NCBI GenBank assembly: GCA_018384465.1
Contig: JAHAYQ010000052.1
Location: forward strand, 1-16,395
Length of the DNA: 16,395 bases
Source of the DNA: Myroides sp.
GTDB lineage: Bacteria > Bacteroidota > Bacteroidia > Flavobacteriales > Flavobacteriaceae
Reading direction: 5' to 3'
This document shows positions 1 to 7,436 of the stretch, piece after piece; within the stretch, counting starts at the first letter, position 1; the number at the start of each line of letters is the position of its first letter. Made by a program: the position numbers and the translations under genes. Under the pieces are notes generated by a model. That model had not been told where the DNA came from, did not search any database, and was given only the letters and a program-made list of their open reading frames with translations.

Positions 1-314
1 TTTTTCATTTCATCAATAATAGAATGTTGCCACAAACGAGTACCTGTTAAATACGCCACTTTTCCAATTAAAAAGGCAGCAACAGGTGAAGTAACCATTA
101 AGAAAAAAATGATAGCAATTGCTTTTGTTGTGACATAAAATTCGGCAAAATACAATACGGCTGCAATTAAAATACATCCAATACCTAAGGTTGCTGCTTT
201 TACGGTTACAGACAAACGCGAATAAAAATCGGGCATTTTAACAATCCCAAACGATGCTATCAAAATGAATATTGCACCTAAAGTGCTTAAAATTTTTATA
301 AGTAAATCAATCAT
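1..314 (-). CDS. mnhG: Mrp/Mnh cation:proton antiporter subunit G (3' end cut by window edge)
   Basis: This is the last gene of the Mrp operon, a small membrane subunit of the multisubunit Na+(K+)/H+ antiporter. Reading from the ATG at 312-314 gives about 104 residues that run off the left edge with no stop. Three hydrophobic segments are visible: an N-terminal helix (MIDLLIKILSTLGAIFILIA), a second after the PDFYSRLSVTVKAATLG stretch, and a third with FFLMVTSPVAAFLIG. The MPDFYSRLS-like loop and the TSPVAAFLIG region are typical of the MnhG/PhaG family, whose members are usually 100-130 residues, so little is missing. The start overlaps the end of mnhF by 8 bases (307-314), which suggests translational coupling. 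Its role in the complex is structural or assembly-related rather than known to be catalytic. Confidence 0.88.
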   Translation of the reverse strand, partial: MIDLLIKILSTLGAIFILIASFGIVKMPDFYSRLSVTVKAATLGIGCILIAAVLYFAEFYVTTKAIAIIFFLMVTSPVAAFLIGKVAYLTGTRLWQHSIIDEMK

Positions 315-582
315 TTCGTTTTCTTTTAAATATGTAATACGAGAAAGCTGCAGTACTTAAGAAAGCAATTAGCGCAAGAATCATGGCATCATCTAAAAAA
401 ACCGAATTGTTTACTACAATACTAAACAAGGTAATAAATCCAACGCCTGTAGTTATAAGCAAATCTAACGCCACTACCCTATCAACCACTTGTGGTCCTT
501 TAATAAAACGGTACATAATGAATAGAATAGCCAAACATATAATGGGCATTACTACATATCCTATATAATCTTCCACACTCAT
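307..582 (-). CDS. mnhF: Mrp/Mnh cation:proton antiporter subunit F
   Basis: This 91-residue membrane protein has three predicted helices (roughly residues 7-27, 36-58 and 62-84). It matches the MrpF/PhaF family in size. The family-typical loop GPQVVDRVVALDLL (about residues 29-42) follows helix 1, and DDAMILALIAFLSTAAFSYY forms helix 3. It is one of the small hydrophobic subunits needed for assembly and activity of the Mrp antiporter in the cytoplasmic membrane. It starts one base after the mnhE stop codon (stop 584-586, start 580-582) and overlaps mnhG by 8 bases, so it lies inside the polycistronic mnh unit. Nothing unusual was seen. Confidence 0.92.
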   Translation of the reverse strand: MSVEDYIGYVVMPIICLAILFIMYRFIKGPQVVDRVVALDLLITTGVGFITLFSIVVNNSVFLDDAMILALIAFLSTAAFSYYIFKRKRND

Positions 583-583
583 A

Positions 584-1063
584 TTATCGAATTATTTCTA
601 ATAGTTTCTTTTCAATTCTGATATCGATTTTATGTTTAAAATCATCGATATCCGTTAAATACATGGCGTGAATGTACATGTATTTTTTATTTTTTGATAG
701 ATCAATAACCAAGGTACCAGGGGTTAGCGCTACCAAATTCGCCAACATCGTAATTTCAAAATCGGTTTTCGATTTCATTTCGTATTTTACAATGCCGGGT
801 TTCATGTTGTAGTTTGGAGTGATTACATCTTTCATCACTTCAAAATTAGCCTTTAACAAATCGTACAAGAACAAGAATACAAAGGCAATTATTTTAGGTA
901 CTCTGTAAAAATATTCCGTACTTGCTTTTACTGATCGGTTCACCATCCATAAAATGAAAAAACCTAAAACATAGCCAAACAAAAAGTTGGTATAATCTAA
1001 TTGACCAGTAAGAGCTACCCATATAAAGGTAAGTAATATGTTTAATAAAAAATTCTGTAACAT
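584..1063 (-). CDS. mnhE: Mrp/Mnh cation:proton antiporter subunit E
   Basis: This is a 159-residue MrpE-family protein. Hydrophobic helices occupy roughly residues 4-40, with LTGQLDYTNFLFGYVLGFFILW typical of the family, and 58-76 (IIAFVFLFLYDLLKANFEV). A soluble C-terminal part follows. It contains the MLANLVALTPGTLVIDLS motif (about residues 106-123), which is the most recognisable MrpE signature, and then a HAMYLTDIDDF segment. MrpE is required for full antiport activity in well-studied Mrp systems. The gene lies 2 bases downstream of mnhD and 1 base upstream of mnhF. Length and layout are normal for the family. Confidence 0.93.
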   Translation of the reverse strand: MLQNFLLNILLTFIWVALTGQLDYTNFLFGYVLGFFILWMVNRSVKASTEYFYRVPKIIAFVFLFLYDLLKANFEVMKDVITPNYNMKPGIVKYEMKSKTDFEITMLANLVALTPGTLVIDLSKNKKYMYIHAMYLTDIDDFKHKIDIRIEKKLLEIIR

Positions 1064-1065
1064 AA

Positions 1066-2577
1066 TTATTCTTTTGATCCTAACACGTTTTCAATATAAA
1101 TTTCAGGATGTTTCATTTCATAAGCTGCCTTTTCTGACAGTTTGATAAAGCCATTTGCATTAAGACCTATAAATACCGATACGGCAGCTAAACCAACAAT
1201 AGGAACAATTAACGCAATTTTTCCAGAATAAGAAAAAGGTTCAAAATGGTCTACTTCTTCAGTGATTGGTTTAGGCGATTCTTTCCAAAAAGCTTCAATC
1301 CATATACGAACAACAACAAACAATGTAACGAAGCTGGCTAAGATTAATGCTCCTAAAATAAAATAATTTTCTTGTTTAAAAGCTTCCTGAAATAATAAAA
1401 TTTTTGGCCAAAAACCTGAAAGTGGTGGAATACCAATAAGCGAAAAGAAAACCAAAGCTACCACAAAAGAAAACTTAGGATAATCTTTTAACAAACTTCC
1501 TAATCGGGTTATATCAACTGTTTCACGCATTTTAACAATAACACCCGAAATCATAAATAGATTACTTTTAACCACTACATCGTGCATTAAATAAAAGATT
1601 ACTCCAACAAAAGCCAATTCGGTATTTAACCCCAAACCAGCTATTAAATAACCAATATGACAAACAATAAGGTATGATAATATTCTGCGGAAACTTCGCT
1701 TATTAATTGTTCCTAAAGCTCCGGTTATCATGGTAAGTACCGCAATAACAGAAAAAAGCACTAACGTGAAATGATCGGGTTGAAATATAACTGTAAATAC
1801 CCTGAACATCGCATATACTCCCATTTTTGTAAGCAAACCACCAAAGATAGCTGCAATAGCTGATGGCGGTGTATGGTAAGCCGATGGCAACCAAAAATAC
1901 AAAGGAAAAACTGCCGATTTAATACCAAAGCCTACAAAAAACAATAAGGATGTTACTGTTACCAAGCCTTTGTTTTCAACCTGTGCAATTTTAACAGCTA
2001 AATCGGCAATATTTAACGTACCAGTAATACCGTATAAAATTCCGATGGCTGTTAAAAAAATTACCGAAGCCAACATGTTCATAGTCACGTACTTTATAGC
2101 ACCTTCCATTTGAAGCTTTTTACCACCCACCGTTAGCAAAACAAACGAAGAGATAATAACCACTTCAAACCACACATACAAGTTAAATATATCACCTGTT
2201 AAAAAGGCACCTAAAAGACCCATTACTAAAAAATGGAAAATAAAAAAATAACCAAATTTAATACGACTTACATTTAAACTTGCTGTGGAATAAATACCGA
2301 CAGCTAATGACACCAATGCTGTTAATAACACCATGATTGCACTAAGCGTGTCTGCTATAAAAGTAATACCAAAGGGTGCTTCCCATGATCCCAACTGTAA
2401 GGTAACAAACCCGTTAGTCATGGTCATCTCAAACAAACGCAAACACAATAAAAAAGCAATGCTGTTTCCCACGATACTTATTACTTTTTGGAGTTGAACT
2501 TTATTCCAAAAAAATAACAATACAATGGCTGTAAACATGTGCATTAGTATGGGTGCTAATATAAAGTTTGTTGTCAT
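1066..2577 (-). CDS. mnhD: Mrp/Mnh cation:proton antiporter subunit D (NuoM/NuoN-like)
   Basis: This 503-residue polytopic membrane protein belongs to the proton-translocating antiporter-like family shared with complex I subunits (Proton_antipo_M). The key charged residues of the proton path are present: Glu138 in YVWFEVV, Lys220 in GFGIKSAVFPLYFWLPSAY, and Lys251 in GLLTKMGVYAMFR. His342-like residues occur in the LMHDVVVKS segment in the second half. MrpD is one of the two large subunits proposed to carry ion translocation. The start codon overlaps the mnhC stop by 4 bases (2574-2577), a typical coupling arrangement. The C-terminal soluble tail (ENVLGSKE) ends 2 bases before mnhE. Family assignment is firm; which cation is exchanged (Na+ or K+) cannot be read from sequence. 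Confidence 0.95.
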   Translation of the reverse strand: MTTNFILAPILMHMFTAIVLLFFWNKVQLQKVISIVGNSIAFLLCLRLFEMTMTNGFVTLQLGSWEAPFGITFIADTLSAIMVLLTALVSLAVGIYSTASLNVSRIKFGYFFIFHFLVMGLLGAFLTGDIFNLYVWFEVVIISSFVLLTVGGKKLQMEGAIKYVTMNMLASVIFLTAIGILYGITGTLNIADLAVKIAQVENKGLVTVTSLLFFVGFGIKSAVFPLYFWLPSAYHTPPSAIAAIFGGLLTKMGVYAMFRVFTVIFQPDHFTLVLFSVIAVLTMITGALGTINKRSFRRILSYLIVCHIGYLIAGLGLNTELAFVGVIFYLMHDVVVKSNLFMISGVIVKMRETVDITRLGSLLKDYPKFSFVVALVFFSLIGIPPLSGFWPKILLFQEAFKQENYFILGALILASFVTLFVVVRIWIEAFWKESPKPITEEVDHFEPFSYSGKIALIVPIVGLAAVSVFIGLNANGFIKLSEKAAYEMKHPEIYIENVLGSKE

Positions 2578-2927
2578 ATATCTAAATCTTGAATGTTTAA
2601 GGAATCTAAATCGTCAGATCCTGTGGTTGCATATACACGTTTTAATAATACAATGGCAAATGCCGTTAACGCAAAACTAATTACAATAGCGGTTAATATT
2701 AAAGCTTGTGGAACAGGATCAGCATAAATACTTAAAAACGTTTTTTGTTCAGCATCAATAATTGGTGCTTTTCCTTTGGTTAATCCCCCCATAATAAAAA
2801 TTAATATATTCGCTCCGTTCCCTAACAACAGTAACCCTAATAATAATTTAACCATACTTCTACGCAGCATCATATAGATACCCGAAGAATAGAAAGCGCC
2901 GACTAAAATCACTAATAATAATTCCAT
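2574..2927 (-). CDS. mnhC: Mrp/Mnh cation:proton antiporter subunit C (NuoK-like)
   Basis: This 117-residue membrane protein has three helices (about residues 2-20, 27-48 and 74-96) and is homologous to complex I subunit NuoK. It shows the family pattern: GIYMMLRRSMVKLLLGLLLLGNGANILIF in helices 1-2, then DPVPQALILTAIVISFALTAFAIVLL in helix 3. The DPVPQALILTAIVI block is the most conserved segment of MrpC proteins. The tail after residue 98 is short and acidic (DDLDSLNIQDLDI). The gene lies 3 bases after mnhB and overlaps mnhD by 4 bases. It acts as part of the antiporter core in the cytoplasmic membrane. No anomalies were seen. Confidence 0.94.
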   Translation of the reverse strand: MELLLVILVGAFYSSGIYMMLRRSMVKLLLGLLLLGNGANILIFIMGGLTKGKAPIIDAEQKTFLSIYADPVPQALILTAIVISFALTAFAIVLLKRVYATTGSDDLDSLNIQDLDI

Positions 2928-2930
2928 TTT

Positions 2931-3371
2931 TTACGTGTTTTCTGAAATTGTAAATAAAATAGTAAGAACTACGCCTACTACTACCAAATAAACGCCTATA
3001 TCAAATAGTAATGCTGTTCCAAACGCACCAATAACTACGACGTTTTCTGCAAACCAAACTCCGGTCATAAAAGGCATACCAAGTAAAGTTGGCAATAGTC
3101 CACTTAGAAACGATAGCAACAAGCCCGATGGGATAAGAAAAAAAGGTTGCATACCAAAAAGCCGTACAGTTTGCGCTGGGCTGTAAGCAAACGAATGCAG
3201 TACAAAAGCGATGGAGGCTACCAAACCGCCTACAAATCCACCTCCAGATAAATAGTGTCCGCGTACCAATAAAAAAATTGAAAACAAAATGAGTAACGGC
3301 AACAAATAGTTTGTCGACGTTCTTAGAATTACGGTATCTAACCGTTCGTTGTTATTCTGATCTTTCGCCAT
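2931..3371 (-). CDS. mnhB: Mrp/Mnh cation:proton antiporter subunit B (MnhB domain)
   Basis: This 146-residue membrane protein has an MnhB domain. About 18 polar N-terminal residues (MAKDQNNNERLDTVILRT) precede four hydrophobic segments. The family hallmark, a Gly-rich SGGGFVGGLVASIAF stretch, sits near residues 42-56 just after helix 1. The second half carries the NVVVIGAFGTALLFDIGVYLVVVGVVL segment typical of MrpB C termini. The ATG at 3369-3371 lies inside the end of mnhA, giving a 20-base overlap. A later start would remove the polar leader but not the domain, so the start is likely but not proven. Separate mnhA and mnhB genes make this the seven-gene (group 1) operon type. Confidence 0.93.
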   Translation of the reverse strand: MAKDQNNNERLDTVILRTSTNYLLPLLILFSIFLLVRGHYLSGGGFVGGLVASIAFVLHSFAYSPAQTVRLFGMQPFFLIPSGLLLSFLSGLLPTLLGMPFMTGVWFAENVVVIGAFGTALLFDIGVYLVVVGVVLTILFTISENT

Positions 3372-5673
3372 CTTGAGTTTTATATTTTAAAATGCTGTAA
3401 ACACCAATTGCTGCAATAGAAAGTACTATTGTTTCAATCATGGTATCAAAGCCTCTATAATCAACTAAAATTACGTTTACCACGTTTTTACCTTTTGCTA
3501 ACAAATATACATTGTCTGCATAAAATCTACTCACTGTTTTATCAGCCGGTGATACCAATGCCTGTAAAGTAATTAATGCAATTAAAATACCGAATGCGCC
3601 AGATATCAAGCCATCTCTGAACTGGATTTTTGAATTTGTAAATTTTAAGAACGGAGGAAGTTTAAACAATACCAGAACAAACAAAACTACTGTAAGCGTA
3701 TCAATTGCAAACTGAGTCATCGCCAAATCTGAAGCTCCGTAAAATACAAAAATCAAACAAATAGAATAACCAATTACTCCTAAAGCTGCGATAGCTGTTA
3801 ATCGTGAAGAAGTGTTGGTAATGAAATAAATAGCTACGAGGGTAATAATGAATACCACAAATTCGTAAATTCTAAATTCTGACAATCCTTCGGTATTTAC
3901 TCTCAAAGGTACATCGGCAAACAATTTATATCCCACTACACCTGTAAAAAACACCGTAATAATCATCAGGTAAATTCGTAAGTAACCGTTGTGAAAAAAA
4001 CGAGTATATTTAAAAGCAAACCAACGCGTACCCATAGCAAAATAAGTGATAAGTACTTTAGGGGATATCCCTTCAAAACCTTTCAATCTGCCTTCATTTC
4101 TATTTGACGGAACAATGACAAAATACAGCAAACTACCCACCACAATGGTAACTATACTTAGAATAAGCACCATATTAAATCCGTGCCATAAAGATAGATA
4201 CATTTCTGTAGTTGTGCCTATAACTGATGTAGCTGCCGCGTGAACCACTGATTGATCAATTATAGCGGGTATCAAACCAAAAATCAATGTTAAGGCACTT
4301 AATAAAACAGGTGGTAACCACAAGTAAAAGTTTGGTTTTTCAACCTTCTGAAATTCTTTAGGCAAATCTCCAAAAAACGGTCTTATACCAGCTAAAAAGC
4401 CAGAAGTAGTTAAAAAAACGTTTGTCAACAAAGCCAAAGCTGTTAAAGCGATAAGGGTTTCTTGCGTCCATATTACATCGGTTGTAACACCGTAAATAAG
4501 TTCTTTACTAAGGAATCCAAAAGTCAATGGTATCCCGGCACTTGAAAATGCTGCAATAAAACCAGCAACAGCTACTACAGGCATTATTTTTCGCAAACCC
4601 CTTAATACAGATAAGTCTCTTGTATGTGTTTGATGGTCAACAATACCTGTTATTAAGAACAAAGCCGCTTTATAAAGCGCGTGTACTAATATAAACGTAC
4701 AAGCAGCATAAAGTGCCGTTTCAGTACCTACACCAATAAGAAAAACAATGATTCCTAAAGCCGATATGGTAGAATATGCCAAAACACTTTTCATATCTTT
4801 ATGGAAGATACTTATTGAAGCACCAACAATCATAGTAATACCTCCCACAATCATTAAGGTATAATTCCAAGCGGAATCACCTCCTAAAATTGGAGAAAAC
4901 CTTGCTAAGAGATAAATACCCGCTTTAACCATGGTGGCCGAGTGTAAATAGGCTGAAACAGGTGTTGGTGCTTTCATGGCACCTGGAAGCCAGAAATGAA
5001 AGGGAAATTGTGCTGATTTGGTAAAAGCCCCGGCAAATAATAAACCTATAATTATATAATAGAATTCACTATTTACCAACATATTAGGATCTGTAAGCAT
5101 TTCGTGCATAGAATACGTTCCAGAGACCATACCAATCAATGCAAAAGATGCTAACATTAGAAAACCACCCAAACCAGTTATACTCAATGCCCATAAGGCA
5201 CTTTTACGCGATTCTTCTTGATCTGTATTATATCCAATTAAAAAGAAAGAACTGATACTGGTTAGTTCCCAAAAAACAAATAAAGTCATTACGTTATCGG
5301 AAAGCACCACACCCAACATGGCACCCATAAATAACGTTAAGTAACAATAAAAGCGATGTATGTTTTCATCTTTCTTTAAGTATTCCGAAGCATAAAAGTA
5401 AATTAATGTACCAATTCCGGTAATCATCAAAACGAAAAGCATCGAGAGGCCGTCTAATTTAAAATCAAGCGAAACACCTAACGAAGGGATCCAATCATTT
5501 TTAAATAATAATGCTTCTTTCCAGCTGCTTACCGTAGGCAAAAAACTTAAAAAATAAAGGAAGAGCAATAGTGGAATAACACATAGAAATTTAAAAAACC
5601 TAGCTAATTTTTGTGGCTTAAAAAGCAACATAACAAACGCCAACAAAAAGGTGATAATAATAGGTAAAAGCAT
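3352..5673 (-). CDS. mnhA: Mrp/Mnh cation:proton antiporter subunit A (NuoL-like, with MbhD/MbhE-like C-terminal part)
   Basis: This 773-residue polytopic protein is the first gene of the antiporter operon and the usual length for MrpA. The N-terminal two thirds are NuoL-like. The expected charged residues are Glu136 in FWELTS, Lys219 in FTKSAQFPFHFWLPGAM, His226 in that same motif, His244 and Lys250 in YLHSATMVKAG. The last roughly 180 residues contain the MrpA-specific extension with GASDLAMTQFAIDTLTVVLFVLVL, followed by VNVILVDYRGFDTMIETIVLSIAAIGVY, corresponding to the MbhD and MbhE-like modules. With MrpD it forms the presumed ion-translocating core. The ATG at 5671-5673 is preceded by a 143-base gap holding a TAnnTTTG box (5727-5734) and the terminator of the upstream unit, so the operon probably starts here. 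Confidence 0.96.
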   Translation of the reverse strand: MLLPIIITFLLAFVMLLFKPQKLARFFKFLCVIPLLLFLYFLSFLPTVSSWKEALLFKNDWIPSLGVSLDFKLDGLSMLFVLMITGIGTLIYFYASEYLKKDENIHRFYCYLTLFMGAMLGVVLSDNVMTLFVFWELTSISSFFLIGYNTDQEESRKSALWALSITGLGGFLMLASFALIGMVSGTYSMHEMLTDPNMLVNSEFYYIIIGLLFAGAFTKSAQFPFHFWLPGAMKAPTPVSAYLHSATMVKAGIYLLARFSPILGGDSAWNYTLMIVGGITMIVGASISIFHKDMKSVLAYSTISALGIIVFLIGVGTETALYAACTFILVHALYKAALFLITGIVDHQTHTRDLSVLRGLRKIMPVVAVAGFIAAFSSAGIPLTFGFLSKELIYGVTTDVIWTQETLIALTALALLTNVFLTTSGFLAGIRPFFGDLPKEFQKVEKPNFYLWLPPVLLSALTLIFGLIPAIIDQSVVHAAATSVIGTTTEMYLSLWHGFNMVLILSIVTIVVGSLLYFVIVPSNRNEGRLKGFEGISPKVLITYFAMGTRWFAFKYTRFFHNGYLRIYLMIITVFFTGVVGYKLFADVPLRVNTEGLSEFRIYEFVVFIITLVAIYFITNTSSRLTAIAALGVIGYSICLIFVFYGASDLAMTQFAIDTLTVVLFVLVLFKLPPFLKFTNSKIQFRDGLISGAFGILIALITLQALVSPADKTVSRFYADNVYLLAKGKNVVNVILVDYRGFDTMIETIVLSIAAIGVYSILKYKTQDGERSE

Positions 5674-5726
5674 AATATGTGTGTTAAGTCCTTTCTCTGA
5701 TAAGTATTAAAATTTGTGAATTTTTA

Positions 5727-5734
5727 CAAAAATA
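5727..5734 (-). promoter_or_regulatory. Candidate Bacteroidota promoter (-7 box) of the mnh operon
   Basis: Read on the minus strand this is TATTTTTG, an exact match to the TAnnTTTG -7 element of Bacteroidota sigma-ABfr promoters. It is placed 53 bases before the mnhA start codon. No clear TTG -33 element is visible about 19-20 bases further upstream; that stretch is a T-rich run. In such AT-rich DNA a chance match is possible, so this is a plausible but unproven promoter. Confidence 0.45.
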
Positions 5735-5774
5735 AAAAAAAAATGTGGTTTTTAATAATTTAAAAAACGTTCAT

Positions 5775-5804
5775 AAATAAAAAAAAGTGTTAAAAAACAC
5801 TTTT
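5775..5804 (-). terminator. Intrinsic terminator after the nitroreductase gene
   Basis: A perfect 9-bp inverted repeat (AAAAGTGTT at 5783-5791 and AACACTTTT at 5796-5804) encloses a 4-base loop. On the minus strand the hairpin is followed by an uninterrupted T run continuing the stem and then TTTATG. It begins 12 bases after the nitroreductase stop codon (5817-5819). It is therefore well placed to end the E1-purC-nitroreductase transcript before the mnh promoter region. The stem is AT-rich but the geometry is convincing. Confidence 0.8.
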
Positions 5805-5816
5805 ATAGTTATAATT

Positions 5817-6449
5817 TCAATCAATAAACGTAATCATATCGTTAACAGATTTACGCACTTTTTTTAATTCTGCTTGCCAATCATTTTCTGCATCGCGGTA
5901 TCCTAAAGGCATAATAACCACGCTTTTTAACCCTCTTTCTTCTAACTTTAGTAATTTATCTAATTCGTGGTTAATAAAACCTTCCATAGGAATCGAATCA
6001 ACTTGTAAAGCGCCTGCTTCGGTTAATGCCATACCCAAAGCAATATATACTTGCCGAGCAGCATGCTCAAACTGGCGATCTAACGCCATAGATGTTAATT
6101 GCTTGGTAACGTTTATTTTATAACTATCAGAAAAACCTTTTGGCAGCTCGCGTTCTTTTTCGTAGTAATCAAAATAATGGTTTATTTTGTTTATATCGTA
6201 GTAACTCCATGCAGCAAACACGATTAAATGGGAACAATCGGTTATTTGTGACTGATTAAAAGCAATGCCTTTAATTTTTTCTTTTATGGCTTGATTGGTA
6301 ACCACAATCATTTCAAAAGGTTGTAAACCAGAAGAAGTCGGCGCTAAACGTGCCGACTCTAAAATGCTGTGAATTTTTTCAGCAGATACTATTTCGCCAT
6401 TCATTTTTTTGGTCGCGTAGCGCCACTGCAAGGCGGGAATAATGCTCAT
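5817..6449 (-). CDS. NfsB-like NAD(P)H-dependent nitroreductase family flavoprotein
   Basis: This 210-residue protein belongs to the FMN-dependent nitroreductase superfamily, closest in pattern to oxygen-insensitive NfsB/dihydropteridine-reductase-like members. N-terminal RYATKKM (residues 10-16) provides the usual Arg for FMN phosphate contact. LAPTSSGLQPFEMIVV (about 35-50) is the FMN-binding Ser/Gln-Pro block. The middle part has ARQVYIALGMALTEAGAL and SIPMEGF, matching NfsB's VYLNVG...DAVPIEGF region. The C-terminal LKSVVIMPLGYRDAENDW is the VVVPVGHHS-like segment. It would act as a cytoplasmic homodimer that reduces nitro or quinone compounds; the physiological substrate is unknown. It starts 4 bases after purC, so it is probably cotranscribed with it, and it is followed by a strong hairpin. 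Confidence 0.9.
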   Translation of the reverse strand: MSIIPALQWRYATKKMNGEIVSAEKIHSILESARLAPTSSGLQPFEMIVVTNQAIKEKIKGIAFNQSQITDCSHLIVFAAWSYYDINKINHYFDYYEKERELPKGFSDSYKINVTKQLTSMALDRQFEHAARQVYIALGMALTEAGALQVDSIPMEGFINHELDKLLKLEERGLKSVVIMPLGYRDAENDWQAELKKVRKSVNDMITFID

Positions 6450-6453
6450 ACTT

Positions 6454-7410
6454 TTATTTTTTATACGATGACAAAAATTCGTTTACGTTTTTTTCTATGC
6501 GTTCCTGAATATTTGTTACATCGGCCTTTACAAATTTTTCTCCTAATATATTCTCGTATAATTCAATATAACGATCTGAAACCGTTTCAATATACTCATC
6601 GGTCATTTCAGGGATTTGTTGTCCTTCTTTACCTTGAAATCCGTTTGAAATCAACCATTGACGAACAAATTCTTTTGACAATTGCTTTTGTGTTTCTCCT
6701 TTTTGCTGACGTTCTTCGTATCCATCAGCATAAAAATAACGGGATGAATCTGGTGTATGGATTTCATCAATCAATACAATTTTTCCGTCTTTGGTTTTAC
6801 CAAATTCATATTTAGTATCTACCAAAATCAATCCACGTGATGCAGCAATCTCTGTTCCTTTTTGATATAAAGCTCTGGTATATTGTTCTAACACTTCATA
6901 ATCTTCTTTAGAAACGATTCCTTGCGCCAATATATCTTCTTTAGAAATATCTTCATCGTGCGTGCCTACCGCTGCCTTTGTTGTAGGGGTAATGATGGGC
7001 TCTGGAAAACGATCATTTTCTCTCATTCCTTCGGGCATTGCAACTCCACATAAGCTACGTTTACCCAAGGCATATTCACGAGCTGCATGACCTGATAAAT
7101 AACCGCGAATAACCATTTCTACTTTAAACGGTTCACATAAATAGCCTACAGCTACGTTAGGATCAGGAGTAGCAATTAACCAATTTGGAACTACCTCTTC
7201 GGTAAGTTGCATAAATTTAGTAGCTATCTGATTTAAAATTTGACCTTTGTAAGGAATACCTTTTGGCATGATGACATCAAAAGCTGACAAGCGATCGGTA
7301 GCAATCATTACCAATAAATCGTTATTTATATTGTAAACTTCACGTACTTTTCCTTTATAAACCGACTGTTGTCCAGGAAAATTAAAATTTGAAGAGGTTA
7401 TTGTTTTCAT
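6454..7410 (-). CDS. purC: Phosphoribosylaminoimidazole-succinocarboxamide (SAICAR) synthase
   Basis: This 318-residue enzyme catalyses the ATP-dependent condensation of CAIR with aspartate to give SAICAR in de novo purine synthesis. Visible signatures are the nucleotide-binding VYKGKVREVY (residues 17-26), ATDRLSAFDVIMP, the family motif VEMVIRGYLSGHA (about 96-108), the TPTTKA...GTHDEDIS block, LILVDTKYEFG and DEIHTPDSSRYF near residue 215. The length is that of the longer yeast ADE1-like form (about 300 residues), not the roughly 240-residue short bacterial type, which is common in Bacteroidota. It lies 26 bases after the E1 gene and 4 bases before the nitroreductase gene on the same strand. 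No other pur genes are in the window, so purine genes are dispersed here. Confidence 0.97.
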   Translation of the reverse strand: MKTITSSNFNFPGQQSVYKGKVREVYNINNDLLVMIATDRLSAFDVIMPKGIPYKGQILNQIATKFMQLTEEVVPNWLIATPDPNVAVGYLCEPFKVEMVIRGYLSGHAAREYALGKRSLCGVAMPEGMRENDRFPEPIITPTTKAAVGTHDEDISKEDILAQGIVSKEDYEVLEQYTRALYQKGTEIAASRGLILVDTKYEFGKTKDGKIVLIDEIHTPDSSRYFYADGYEERQQKGETQKQLSKEFVRQWLISNGFQGKEGQQIPEMTDEYIETVSDRYIELYENILGEKFVKADVTNIQERIEKNVNEFLSSYKK

Positions 7411-7436
7411 TAACTTTAATTTATTTAAGTAAAGAA

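Noticed and set aside
1..5673. Complex I (Nuo) or membrane-bound hydrogenase cluster
   Set aside because: The NuoL-, NuoM- and NuoK-like genes occur with the diagnostic MnhB, MnhE, MnhF and MnhG subunits and without hydrogenase or quinone-module subunits, which identifies an Mrp antiporter.
6369..6815. Plus-strand ORF of 148 codons across the purC/nitroreductase junction
   Set aside because: It is antisense to two well-supported enzymes and its translation (rich in Phe, Leu, His) looks like a reverse frame, with no recognisable motif.
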